Positions 35,401-43,705 of a stretch of DNA of 64,000 nucleotides are shown here, piece after piece (position 1 is the first letter of the stretch; every line of letters begins with the position of its first letter). Source of the stretch: Dolomedes plantarius (Eukaryota; Arthropoda; Arachnida; Araneae; Dolomedidae). Position numbers and translations under genes: made by a program. A model generated the notes under the pieces. The model was given only the letters and a program-made list of their open reading frames with translations. It did not search any database and was not told the DNA's origin. The stretch is from NCBI GenBank assembly GCA_907164885.2, contig OU015501.1, forward strand, positions 24,313,591 to 24,377,590, in the 5' to 3' direction.

Positions 35401-38400
35401 GGGAAAACAACAAGTGCATGGAATACGGGCTATTACACGAGATAAATGATAGTCTAGTGCTGGGAGAACTTCTATGCCATGAACTTGCTACATCTGTTGC
35501 ATTCATGCGTGCATTTCGAAATGCATCCGAAATCGATAGTGTAGCATATTTTTTTTCTATTGCAAAGTCACTATCTAAAAATTTCAGTTTTATTCCCGAA
35601 GCTGCAATATCGGTATCGTTTGTTCGAGCTTTGCATAGCGTTAAAAATCCATCAAAAATAAATACTTATTCAGCTGCATTGGCCTATGAAATTGCAAAAT
35701 TGTTTCTTAGATATAAATATGTCAAATGGGTGGATTTTAAGCCTCAGTCTAAAGTGGTGTCCGAAGTTATAATTTCAGCGTTACCGCCCAGTGTAAATGA
35801 TACTATAAATCGAAATGATAAAAGTTTAGTGTCAAATGCATTTAATGCCACATACCGGGAAAATTCAAAATTCTCCCATTATCAGACCTTTGAAAATGAT
35901 AACGTTAAATTTAAAAACATAATTAAACATAATTTATTAAAATCAGAACTATTCCATAAAACCTTCCGGCAGTCACTTCCTCGAAAAAGTTCTCTAATGT
36001 ATATAGAGAGAATAACAAAATATCTGGCAGATATAGCAGATTTCCAGTCTATCCCCAAACTGGCTTTTACTTTATCATTCTTTAAAAATTTTGGTAAGGA
36101 GCACCTTACTTGTACAGAAAATTATGCTGCGTTTTTGGCATCATCTGCCTTGAATGTTTTATCTAGAAAGGGTCTTATTACAAATAATACATTTACTTCA
36201 TTTGCTTTGAAATCAGCAAATGCAGTTATTCGTGCTCTTGAAGATATCAGAGACGAACAAATAAGGAAATTGAAAATTAAACATTTAAAGAATTGCAAAA
36301 AGAAAAAAAACCTTTTGCTCTCTATCGAAGGCAGTAAAAAAAAGGCCACAGATTGTTTTGAAACATTTTCAGCTTCGTTGCATTACAATATTTTGTCTTC
36401 GAAACAATTCCATCTAGTATTATCCAAGGCAAAGTACAATTTTATAACAAGAAACAGTACTTATATTTTAATAAATTGTACGATAAATAGCATGGTTGAA
36501 CATAAATTAGTACAAGGAAAAAATTCTAAAGAAAATGATTTACATTCTTTAAAACTGAGGGATGTGACTTTGGAAGAAATACCTCATTTTGTATCCGTGG
36601 CTTTTGCTAATATGTGGTGTCCAAGCCTTCCTCATGACATGGATAATTTAGAGTTTTATTCGACAAAAGCTTCTAATATTTTTATAGAATGTATGAAGAA
36701 AGTTTTGAAACATGAGGCACTTTCAAATAATAGGCTACCAATTTCTACCACCGTAACATGCTCAGAAGCGTTTTCTCAGGAATTCTATTACAATATCTTG
36801 TCTTCAAAGTTGTTCCCAACCAGAGCTTCTAATCTCCCCGAACTAAACGGCAATATTCTTTATCAATGCGTCATCGATAAAATGGAAACAAACAGAATTA
36901 TTGTAAATAAAAAGTTGATAGAAAGTAATTTTCCATCACTGAAATTTGAAAAGAATGTGCCCTTCAAAGCCATAGCATCTGCTCTGTCCTCTGTAATTGA
37001 TAATCAGTGGTGTTCGGAGATTTCTATGAAATCTGGATGGCCTACATTTTATATCACAAAAGTATCTCGTTTAGTAACGGAGTGTTTATATAATATGGAA
37101 CACAAGCATAAAACTTATTCATACTCAAACGAGAAAATCACAAACCGGTATAGATGTAAAGAAGATTTTACTAACTCACTGTATTATAATTTAATTTCTG
37201 CAAAGCAGAAAAATCAAATTTCAAGTGAAAAATCATCTGACATAGATGAAAATAATCTCTTGAACTGCATTTTTAAAAATATGGAACGCATGAAAATTAC
37301 AGGAGGTGAAAATTTCACCGTAGTTTCAAAGTCGTCCAATAAAGTTAATTTAAGCTTAAATGGAGCTCTTTTCAAAATAACACAAGACATCGCGGATGTG
37401 TGGTGTTCGAATAATGTTACGGAGTCAAGACTTGAATTCCACAGCAACGCAGTATCAAATGTCTTCTTCAATTGCATGAATAAAATAAAATACGAAAGTA
37501 AGCAAATTACGGATACAACAACGGTAAAAATTAGAAATGTCACTAATTGTTCCAACAGAATATTTAAAGCTCTGTATTACGATATGTCAACTTTCAAATT
37601 ATTCCAGAACCTTTCATCTATCAAGTTACTGAACTCAACTAAAAATAACAAGGAGGCTTTAAACTGTGTGCTGAAAGATATGTCAACTTACGGTGTAATT
37701 AAAAGTGAGGAGTTAAATAATATCACTTCACAGGCTTTAAAATTTGCGAATAACTCAACGTCTATGACGATAGCTCCATCGACAGTAAATATATTAGTTG
37801 AAACGTTGTGCATATTACCCCAAAGTGAGTTAAGAATAAACGCATTTAATTTAGCTAAAATTTCTAGATCTCTGATTAAATGTGCAAAGGAAATAAGCAA
37901 AAAAGATAGAAAGTATTCAAATCTATTAGCGACATCCGACAATTCCACTCACCAATGCACGAAAAAGTTTTCTACTATTTTGTATTACAATTTGTTGTCA
38001 TCAAATTTATTTCATAAAGTTTTATCGAATGAAACCCACTCTTTAAGAACAGAAAATGTTCAACGAATTCTCAGCTGTGTAATAACAAATATGATGAATA
38101 ATGGAATAACTGAAAGAAAATACATAAACTCTAATTTTCTAAAAATAAAATTCCAGCGTAACTTGGCAGCCGAAGAGATTGTTTCATATTTGTCAAACTT
38201 GTTTACTGAAATATATTGTTCTCTTGATACAGAGGAATTACACAGACCAGATTTTCATTTTATTCAAGTTTCTGCTTATATTTATAGATGCATTAATCAA
38301 ACATCGAGTAAAAATGAAAATTCATTAAAGTCCGAGACTGAAAAGAACAGTACTTCAAAGTGCAAAAATAACGTTTTCGCTTCCATGCGCTACAATTTGC

Positions 38401-39605
38401 TTTCATCGAAACTATTTCATCAAAATACACGTACAGGACATTTAAATTTTATTAAAGGGCTAGAAAATGAGAAGAATTTCTTAATATGTCTCATGAAGAA
38501 AATGATACCCCATAAACTTATCAAAAAGGATCAAATTAAAAAGAAAGATTTAACACTCTCTATGTTTAACAACAGAACACTGATGGTAGACAAAATAGTC
38601 CATTCCTTAAGTAGCACGACTGCAAGTATATGGTGTTCAAAAACATACATGAAATCCGGAAGACTAGCGTTCAATTCAATCAATATTTCCCTTGCCATCA
38701 CAAAATGTATTAGTAACCTCAAAAAGTTGAACCGAAGTCCTTCGCAGCAAACAGTGACAACAAAAAACAGCTCCAAAGAACCACCTAATACGGAAAACAA
38801 CTGTTCGAGGAATTTTTCAGATTCTCTGTTTTATAATATATTTTCATCTTTACAACAGCATAAATATTTTTCAAGCTGGTCTTTAAATTCTCTTGGGGGT
38901 AGGAGAAGAAGAACCCTATTGAACTGCATAAGATCAAATATAGTTAGTAGTGGACTGATGGCAACAAAAGATTTTCAAAAAGTTAATATCAACAAATTTG
39001 AATTTGGAATGAAAAGCGGGGCAAAGAATGGGGAAATCTACATCTTAATAGAAACATTAGCAAACATATGGTGTTCAAAAATTTCAGGGCAGTTACACAG
39101 GATAGAATTCCATTCGGTGACATTTTCGCGAAACGTGATAACTTGTCTGGATAAAATGGAAAAGAAAAGAGAAACATTAACAAAATCAATGACGGACAGG
39201 AAAAATTCAAAACAATGCTCCAATGCTTTTTTCACTCTTCTGTATTATAATATTAGATCTTCAAGATTATTTAACAGTTATTCGTTCAGTTTAAAACAGC
39301 ATTTCACGAACAAACGTGTTTTAAGCTTATTTTCACGCTGCATAACGAATGCCATGAAACAATCTTTATCAGCCAAATCCGAGAAGAATCAGAAGCATTT
39401 CGATAAACTGCACTTAATATCTTCGATATTTTTGAAACACAGTTTCTCAGTGAAGGAATATATCTACCTCATGTTAGACGCAATTACTGATCTTTGGTGC
39501 TCTCAATCTGACATAGAAAATGAAAATATCGAACTTATGTCTCTGACAATAGCCAACAGGATAACTGGATGTATTTCTAAGTTCAGGGTGGAAAATTCTG
39601 CATAA
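32481..39605 (+). CDS. Giant repetitive protein, 2,374 aa, spidroin-like helical repeats plus eight 4-Cys repeats
   Basis: A single 7.1-kb open frame in AT-rich DNA, where chance stops should fall every few tens of codons, so it must be under selection. Residues 1 to about 480 are hydrophobic and Lys-rich with weak repeat traces. From F485 to about 1290 there are larger units (starts near 485, 713, 872, 997, 1144). They pattern as F-x3-LLSS-x2-F helices followed by A-F-x-AL and Y-x3-L-x3-I blocks, as in tubuliform/aciniform spidroin repeats (from memory of the family). From C1292 to the end there are eight repeats of about 135 aa with four invariant Cys each. Long single-exon architecture also fits spidroins. 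Against it: no Ala/Gly richness, no recognised spidroin N- or C-terminal domain, and no clear signal peptide at MDYWYCLIIIIEMSW. The true start is uncertain; Met13 or an upstream spliced exon is possible. The real-gene call is firm, the family call moderate. Confidence 0.9.
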   Translation: MDYWYCLIIIIEMSWLQDDPFDFCCPEGKKTSSCKKKRKILTSVSKSIGLLSFDKKDVIRHFKAIFQHSSITEHLFLRLKNIKRAFLLVSIRLIFKHSKITFTLKTDEKSPKLHFIFYEIVSRCIQTAFYSVRENTAVIPMINQKQELKVGIFVLLELTVLIIRRIGILVDYFQNFKSRDLIGIYILYKNLLMIYRALISSYSKQNLQSYGKTVFHGICRVVNILEQKMPTAFHIQSNRMKRENFFILLQKFYFGYYTTKLQCYFQSLRKAQQMKFIIFKYILSRKLSSSIFSLYHPSSIFTSQSKIAKKRYFLDNGNRLSSGVCPECFLSAKLLERIPINAFTTYFFQITLHTKEFFKFSRKFRLFQDTCTYFHFSFIKFFIRIKLKTALHIYIVYFSILNNISPGYAADYFTTPSSQLYTKSHSEIFELNIDMKPKINIGSQDKLEFKDILPSNVQYVPNGEKNDMPLQNFNQKVSFVPKEVFKELLYYDVISSKAFNINFSNQISLPCVSKLVHLMFNELSKCSTFSTWNTSHIMHRFMLELAHTKVATTSHIYALLLSNVIAEYASNNNLLEKYEMNYFATLTAIFLIRPLTLTNGCKHANKNDGKLPVIKTSSHSTMFSRGAIKNDETENDPDVKASMPFLSAPTVHSTEQKPKTFAILQLHGSRKSPNKTSVDYNDQNEFTDKPFDFSRNGETESNDRESLRLKFAFSLQWELLSSNKFNTIFFEGVPHSVASVYAFSMAMTLSNAPEFEILGQTEVSMAFERALQSLGLNSTTKDYSSKFSYEISSLFDRQEIISENSWSQQAKSVAACVLQGLSQEVSSDFNGIKTYSDISKSNTQNLQFQKDQFQLCEGKHSDFNFLRKRYQKIKLFFFDGFPKVKAMRYLFEILDILKKNFITNPITSLAFSDSFESGLQLLSPNPTSQEYANFIITEVMCLLKFNEISNKLILRRLFKIILQTIAEVLQIKRGENNKCMEYGLLHEINDSLVLGELLCHELATSVAFMRAFRNASEIDSVAYFFSIAKSLSKNFSFIPEAAISVSFVRALHSVKNPSKINTYSAALAYEIAKLFLRYKYVKWVDFKPQSKVVSEVIISALPPSVNDTINRNDKSLVSNAFNATYRENSKFSHYQTFENDNVKFKNIIKHNLLKSELFHKTFRQSLPRKSSLMYIERITKYLADIADFQSIPKLAFTLSFFKNFGKEHLTCTENYAAFLASSALNVLSRKGLITNNTFTSFALKSANAVIRALEDIRDEQIRKLKIKHLKNCKKKKNLLLSIEGSKKKATDCFETFSASLHYNILSSKQFHLVLSKAKYNFITRNSTYILINCTINSMVEHKLVQGKNSKENDLHSLKLRDVTLEEIPHFVSVAFANMWCPSLPHDMDNLEFYSTKASNIFIECMKKVLKHEALSNNRLPISTTVTCSEAFSQEFYYNILSSKLFPTRASNLPELNGNILYQCVIDKMETNRIIVNKKLIESNFPSLKFEKNVPFKAIASALSSVIDNQWCSEISMKSGWPTFYITKVSRLVTECLYNMEHKHKTYSYSNEKITNRYRCKEDFTNSLYYNLISAKQKNQISSEKSSDIDENNLLNCIFKNMERMKITGGENFTVVSKSSNKVNLSLNGALFKITQDIADVWCSNNVTESRLEFHSNAVSNVFFNCMNKIKYESKQITDTTTVKIRNVTNCSNRIFKALYYDMSTFKLFQNLSSIKLLNSTKNNKEALNCVLKDMSTYGVIKSEELNNITSQALKFANNSTSMTIAPSTVNILVETLCILPQSELRINAFNLAKISRSLIKCAKEISKKDRKYSNLLATSDNSTHQCTKKFSTILYYNLLSSNLFHKVLSNETHSLRTENVQRILSCVITNMMNNGITERKYINSNFLKIKFQRNLAAEEIVSYLSNLFTEIYCSLDTEELHRPDFHFIQVSAYIYRCINQTSSKNENSLKSETEKNSTSKCKNNVFASMRYNLLSSKLFHQNTRTGHLNFIKGLENEKNFLICLMKKMIPHKLIKKDQIKKKDLTLSMFNNRTLMVDKIVHSLSSTTASIWCSKTYMKSGRLAFNSINISLAITKCISNLKKLNRSPSQQTVTTKNSSKEPPNTENNCSRNFSDSLFYNIFSSLQQHKYFSSWSLNSLGGRRRRTLLNCIRSNIVSSGLMATKDFQKVNINKFEFGMKSGAKNGEIYILIETLANIWCSKISGQLHRIEFHSVTFSRNVITCLDKMEKKRETLTKSMTDRKNSKQCSNAFFTLLYYNIRSSRLFNSYSFSLKQHFTNKRVLSLFSRCITNAMKQSLSAKSEKNQKHFDKLHLISSIFLKHSFSVKEYIYLMLDAITDLWCSQSDIENENIELMSLTIANRITGCISKFRVENSA
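33933..36350 (+). repeat. Type-A protein repeats in the large ORF (about 5 units)
   Basis: Units begin near residues 485 (VFKELLYYDVISSKAF), 713 (FSLQWELLSSNKF), 872, 997 (LLCHELATSVAF) and 1144 (FKNIIKHNLLKSELF). Their second halves show YAAFLASSALNVLSRKGL-like and YANFIITEVMCLLKF-like blocks. Spacing is about 125-230 aa. Sequence identity between units is low; the shared feature is the hydrophobic pattern. Confidence 0.6.
36354..39602 (+). repeat. Type-B protein repeats: eight 4-cysteine units
   Basis: First cysteines at residues 1292, 1427, 1559, 1690, 1826, 1961, 2108 and 2246. Each unit has C1 before F-x4-YYN-x2-SS-x2-F, C2 in LLNC-x3-NM, C3 in a WCS motif (Trp in 6 of 8; Leu in unit 4, Tyr in unit 5) and C4 before a basic tail. 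In unit 3 the spacing is C-x36-C-x45-C-x22-C, and the others are close. I count 32 Cys in the array and no extra ones. This fits two disulfides per unit in a secreted protein. Confidence 0.9.
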
Positions 39606-39617
39606 ATCGAAAAAAAA

Positions 39618-39628
39618 AATAAAATAAA
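39618..39628 (+). terminator. Two overlapping AATAAA poly(A) signals
   Basis: AATAAA at 39618-39623 and 39623-39628, 13 bases after the stop of the large ORF. Another lies at 39810-39815. Confidence 0.5.
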
Positions 39629-39880
39629 CAGATATATTTCATTAATGCATTTTCGTTGACATATTTTTGTATAGTCAAACAATTGCTTTTGTATATACAT
39701 CGGATACGTAGCATCAATCGCGCTTAAACATGTAACGCATTTAAAATATTGCGCGTGTTAAATATCATTAAAAGCTTATTTTAATGCATACGTTTTAATT
39801 GAAAGCATCAATAAAGTAGAACAGGAAAAACGTAGAATGAATAAAGAAACACACACACACACATATTATATATATATATA

Positions 39881-41456
39881 CAGTGTGTAACAAAATTATA
39901 AGACCAGTGTGGATTTTGTGATTTTTACTATAAATAGTATATTTTTTTAAAAATTAAATTAGGTTGATGTTAATAAATGAAATATAAAATATATGTATAT
40001 TATTTTTAAGAGATATTTAAATATACTAATTATTTTATCAACAATTTCAAATTTTTCCACTCAAATATCTGTAACAAAATTATAAGACCACAAGTTAAAA
40101 CAAATTTTTTTAATAAAACTAATATGATGTTGATCCACCATTTTTCTGAATAACTTCAAATACTCGATTTTTCATTGAATTAATTAGGTTTTCAAGCAAA
40201 TATTTGGGAATTTTGTCCCATTCATCCATGATAGCTAGTTCCAATTCATACACAGAATCATACTGACGGTTATTTGCATACACTTGACGAGCCAAATGGT
40301 CCCACAACTTTTCGGTGGGATTCAGGTCTGGACTAAGGCTTGGCCAGTTTAAGACCTCGATTTTTCTTTTTGAAACCAGTTTTTAGTTGATTTAGACACG
40401 CTTGCTGAAATTTCCAGTTTGATCCTCCTAAAAATGGGCCAAAAGGTATAAGGTGTTGGTAAAGCAGTTGTTGATAACAAATGAAGTCCATTTTTCCAAG
40501 AACTCGCTGCAGATCACATATCCCATCATATGCAAAAGCTCCCCACACCATCACAGAGCCACCACCCATCTGTCTACTGAAGAAAACCCGAGGTTCCGTT
40601 CGTAAATCATGCCAGTAGGAAATATTACCGTCCGGGCCATCCAAATTAAATTTTTTTTCATCGGAAAAAATATTTTTCCAAGCAGCATCCCAGGTCATGA
40701 CTCCCTTTGCCCACTTCAGCCTTTCTTCTTTATGATGCTTTAACAGTCTTGGTTTTCTTTTTAATTTCCGAAGAGCAACATTTGAATTTGATCTTAAAGT
40801 GCGCCAGACTGTCATATGTGAAATAGTTTTACTTGTCTGTTGTGTTATTTTACGAGTAGACAAGTTCTATTTCGTTGCAAGCTTGAAAATTCGTCTATTA
40901 TCGCGAGCTGATAATTTACTCTTTCTGCCAGATCTTTTATATTTTCCATAAAAATCTCTTTTACTTAAAACGTCATGAATAGCAGCTTTAGAACGTTTAA
41001 GTATCTTACTTATTTCACGTTCCGATTTTCCAGAGCCCTTATAAAACCAAATTTTTCGAACTTCTATTTCAGATAATTCTCTTCCACGCGGCATTGTGAA
41101 TTTCCTCATAAAAACAAACAAATTAAATTCTATTTTCTTTTACAATATTATCGTTTGGACTTTTTTGTGATCTAAAGTTACAGTTTATCTACGATTTTGA
41201 AAGAAAAAATAAAATAGTTTTAAAAACGCAAACCATTTTAAATAAAAAAAATAAGTGGTCTTATATTTATGTTACACCGAGATTTCAAAAAATCGTTTGC
41301 TTTGTGAAATTAACTCAATTTTTTTTCCTTTAAGCGATTTATTTGAGAAAATATAACTTTTTTCATTTGCTTCAAATTTTAAAATTATTCATTTTATGCA
41401 GTATAATATTAAAATGAGTGATATTTTGGGTGGTCTTATAATTTTGTTACACACTG
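39881..41456 (-). mobile_element. Tc1/mariner element with IR/DR ends
   Basis: Outer inverted ends CAGTGTGTAACAAAATT at 39881 and its reverse complement ending at 41456. A second, inner copy of the same core lies at about 40071-40092 (TGTAACAAAATTATAAGACC) and, inverted, at about 41261-41278. Each end therefore has two transposase-binding direct repeats, the IR/DR layout known from Tc1-type elements. It lies 276 bp downstream of the large ORF. Confidence 0.85.
40119..41121 (-). pseudogene. Tc1-like transposase, stop and lost catalytic Asp
   Basis: The N-terminal paired-like HTH region MPRGRELSEIEVRKIWFYKG (from about 41094) runs to LATK, then a TAG at 40864-40866. After it come ISHMTVWRTLR, NIFSDEKKFNLDGPDG and MGGGSVMVWGAFAYDG. 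At the second catalytic block, normally QQDNA, the text reads FQQ and then jumps frame near 40400, losing the Asp. The last part, SPDLNPTEKLWDHLARQVYA to IQKNGGSTSY, is intact in another frame down to 40119. Confidence 0.85.
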
Positions 41457-41644
41457 TGTGTATATATATATATATATATGTTTAAATTTTAAAGTTTTAG
41501 ACATTGGCCTTTTTTATTCCAAGGTACAGAAATATATCACGAAAAGTTCTCATTGGAAATATATTAAAACAAGCTCCGAAAAAAGGAGGACGTGTTGTGC
41601 TTCCTGGATTACAGTAAAATGCAATTCTCGGGAAAAGCATCGGA

Positions 41645-41835
41645 AAGAAATGTCGAAATGATAGCTAAATATGGGTTAACTGGGTGTGCTCGGTTCGAAT
41701 CCCAACGAACGCCATTACATACTTTTGTGTCTTGGCCGGATATGGGTACGGCAAATCCGTAGACCGGAAAGTCCTATGAGGTCAGAGAACCAACGATTTT
41801 CACGGATTATATGCAAATGTCTTCACTGACAAATG
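41645..41835 (+). mobile_element. tRNA-derived SINE, family A, copy 2
   Basis: B-box GGTTCGAATCCC near 41691-41702, then GGCCGGATATGGGTACGGC and CCGTAGACCGGAAAGTCC. Same order and spacing as the copy at 8030-8280. The A-box is degraded. Confidence 0.7.
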
Positions 41836-42138
41836 CCCCGCCTTGACAAACAACGTATTTAAATATACATATACATACACACACAAATTTTTATGATATT
41901 AAAATATGGGTAAAATTCTCTTTTTATGCTTTTCAACTAGATAGCCTTATCTAAATTTAGAAGTTAGCATGTCCCTTAAAAAAACCGGAATACAAGGTCT
42001 AGATATTTCAAGTGTTTCAAAATATCCTCAATCTGATTTGCTTTTTAATCTGTGAATGGCATTAAACTGAAAAGTAACATAACCTCGGTAAAAGTTAAAA
42101 GACCATGAGTCTCGACTATTTATGTCATGTTGTGTAGC

Positions 42139-42204
42139 CAAGGGCGGCTCCAGTCCAGTTTTTTTTTTTTTTTTTTGGGGGGGGGGGCAACGTCGGCTCT
42201 TAGG

Positions 42205-42250
<46 letters not shown>

Positions 42251-42386
42251 CATCGTCTCATTTTAAATTTAAACTCATTTAGTATTAGGTCTACGATTAT
42301 ATAATTTTAGGCTATGGGAAAAAAAATACACCGGGAGTTTGTTTTTTTTTTGGGGGGGGGGGGTATCTTCCTTGGAGCCGCCAATA
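42139..42386. mobile_element. hAT-type MITE, 248 bp
   Basis: Exact 8-bp duplication TGTGTAGC (42131-42138 and 42387-42394). Inverted ends share GGCGGCTCCA. Each end carries a T-run followed by a G-run inside the TIR, and a (TA)n lies between. No coding capacity. Confidence 0.8.
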
Positions 42387-42394
42387 TGTGTAGC

Positions 42395-43440
42395 TGATAT
42401 TAAAATAAACCAAACGAAACAGGTCAGATAAGAGTATGTAAGACCAAAAACGAGTTAAATTTAGCTTCATTTTCATGACACATAACTAAATTCATAGTTA
42501 GGAATGCTGTTTATAAATTCTATCAAGATTGATAAAGCTAACTAATGTACTAAGTTTGAAACACGGTTACAGTTTCTCTCGCGTAAATTTCTCTTCATTT
42601 TGAAAGTTTTTCGGTGAAATGTGCGTTTTAATATAGTCATCGAAATCCCTCGTCAGCCATTCTGTCATATAACCCTGTATGATATTCGTTGTGATTTAGG
42701 AACAGGTAATAGACTAAAAGAGAGGGATGGTATGAGAACCTCTGTGTAAGTAAAACTCAAGGTACCTAAGGTTCTGTTTTTTTTTTTCCTCCAGAAAAAT
42801 TTAAGGATCACAGTTTCCGAAATATAATATTCTGCATAAACAAAATTTGTTTTTTCCTTTAACCAGGAAGATCAATGCATTGTTGAAATCATGAGAAACG
42901 GCAAAAATAAATGTTAAAATATTAAATCTGATTATCTTATTTTGTCTATTTCCAGTTTTGGATTATTTTCCCAGGATATAATTAATATTTGTATTTTCGG
43001 AATCACTTTAGAATCTTCCTTATTTGAAACAATATTCCCTATTTGTAGTAAATTGTCTTTGATTTATATAACTTTATCCAAATTTACAATTTGGAAAGAA
43101 TAATTTCTATTTAATATGAAATATACACAAGTGTGTCTGCGATAAAGAAGTATCAAATTCTACAGAATTTTACTGGAGACCAATACTCAACAGATTTTGC
43201 ACCTTTACAAAAATTTGATTTTAGTATAAATTTGAATTTTTCACAAATTTCAGAAAATTTCACACAAGATGTTTTCAAAAATTGCTAACTTAACATGACT
43301 TAGAATTTTTGGGATTTTTTAATCTCTGCTCTTCGTACAGGTTAATATATGTATGTTAAGGACTTTACTTCATACACCCCGAAAATTCTCGCGGAACCTT
43401 TTAATGGTCTGAACAAAACTGCAACAATTAAAAATAAACA
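42395..43440. other. Unassigned AT-rich sequence
   Basis: No supported feature. Confidence 0.3.
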
Positions 43441-43444
43441 AGAA

Positions 43445-43705
43445 AAAAGGATCCTGTTGTTGCTGCTGATAAGCCCCCCTGAACCAGAAAATGCTAAACC
43501 AGGTCCATGAGGATTTGTCGTGTGAGCGATTGGGAGGCAGCAGTATCCTGATCTTCTGCAAGCATGCTGGCTGGGGATAAAAGGATCCTGTTGTTGCTGC
43601 TAAGTCCCCTGAACCAGAAAATGCCAAACCAGGTCCATGAGGGTTTATCGTGTGAGCAATTGGGAGGTAGCAGTATCCTATCTTCTGCAAGCATGCTGGC
43701 GGGGG
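43445..43705. repeat. 134-bp tandem duplication
   Basis: GGATCCTGTTGTTGCTGCT recurs at 43449 and 43583, and the two units match through AGCATGCTGGC. About 10% of bases differ. Confidence 0.9.

Noticed and set aside
35264..39235. Many 60-110 aa open frames antisense to the giant ORF
   Set aside because: They are shadows: all lie opposite the 2,374-codon frame and reflect its AT-rich codon use.
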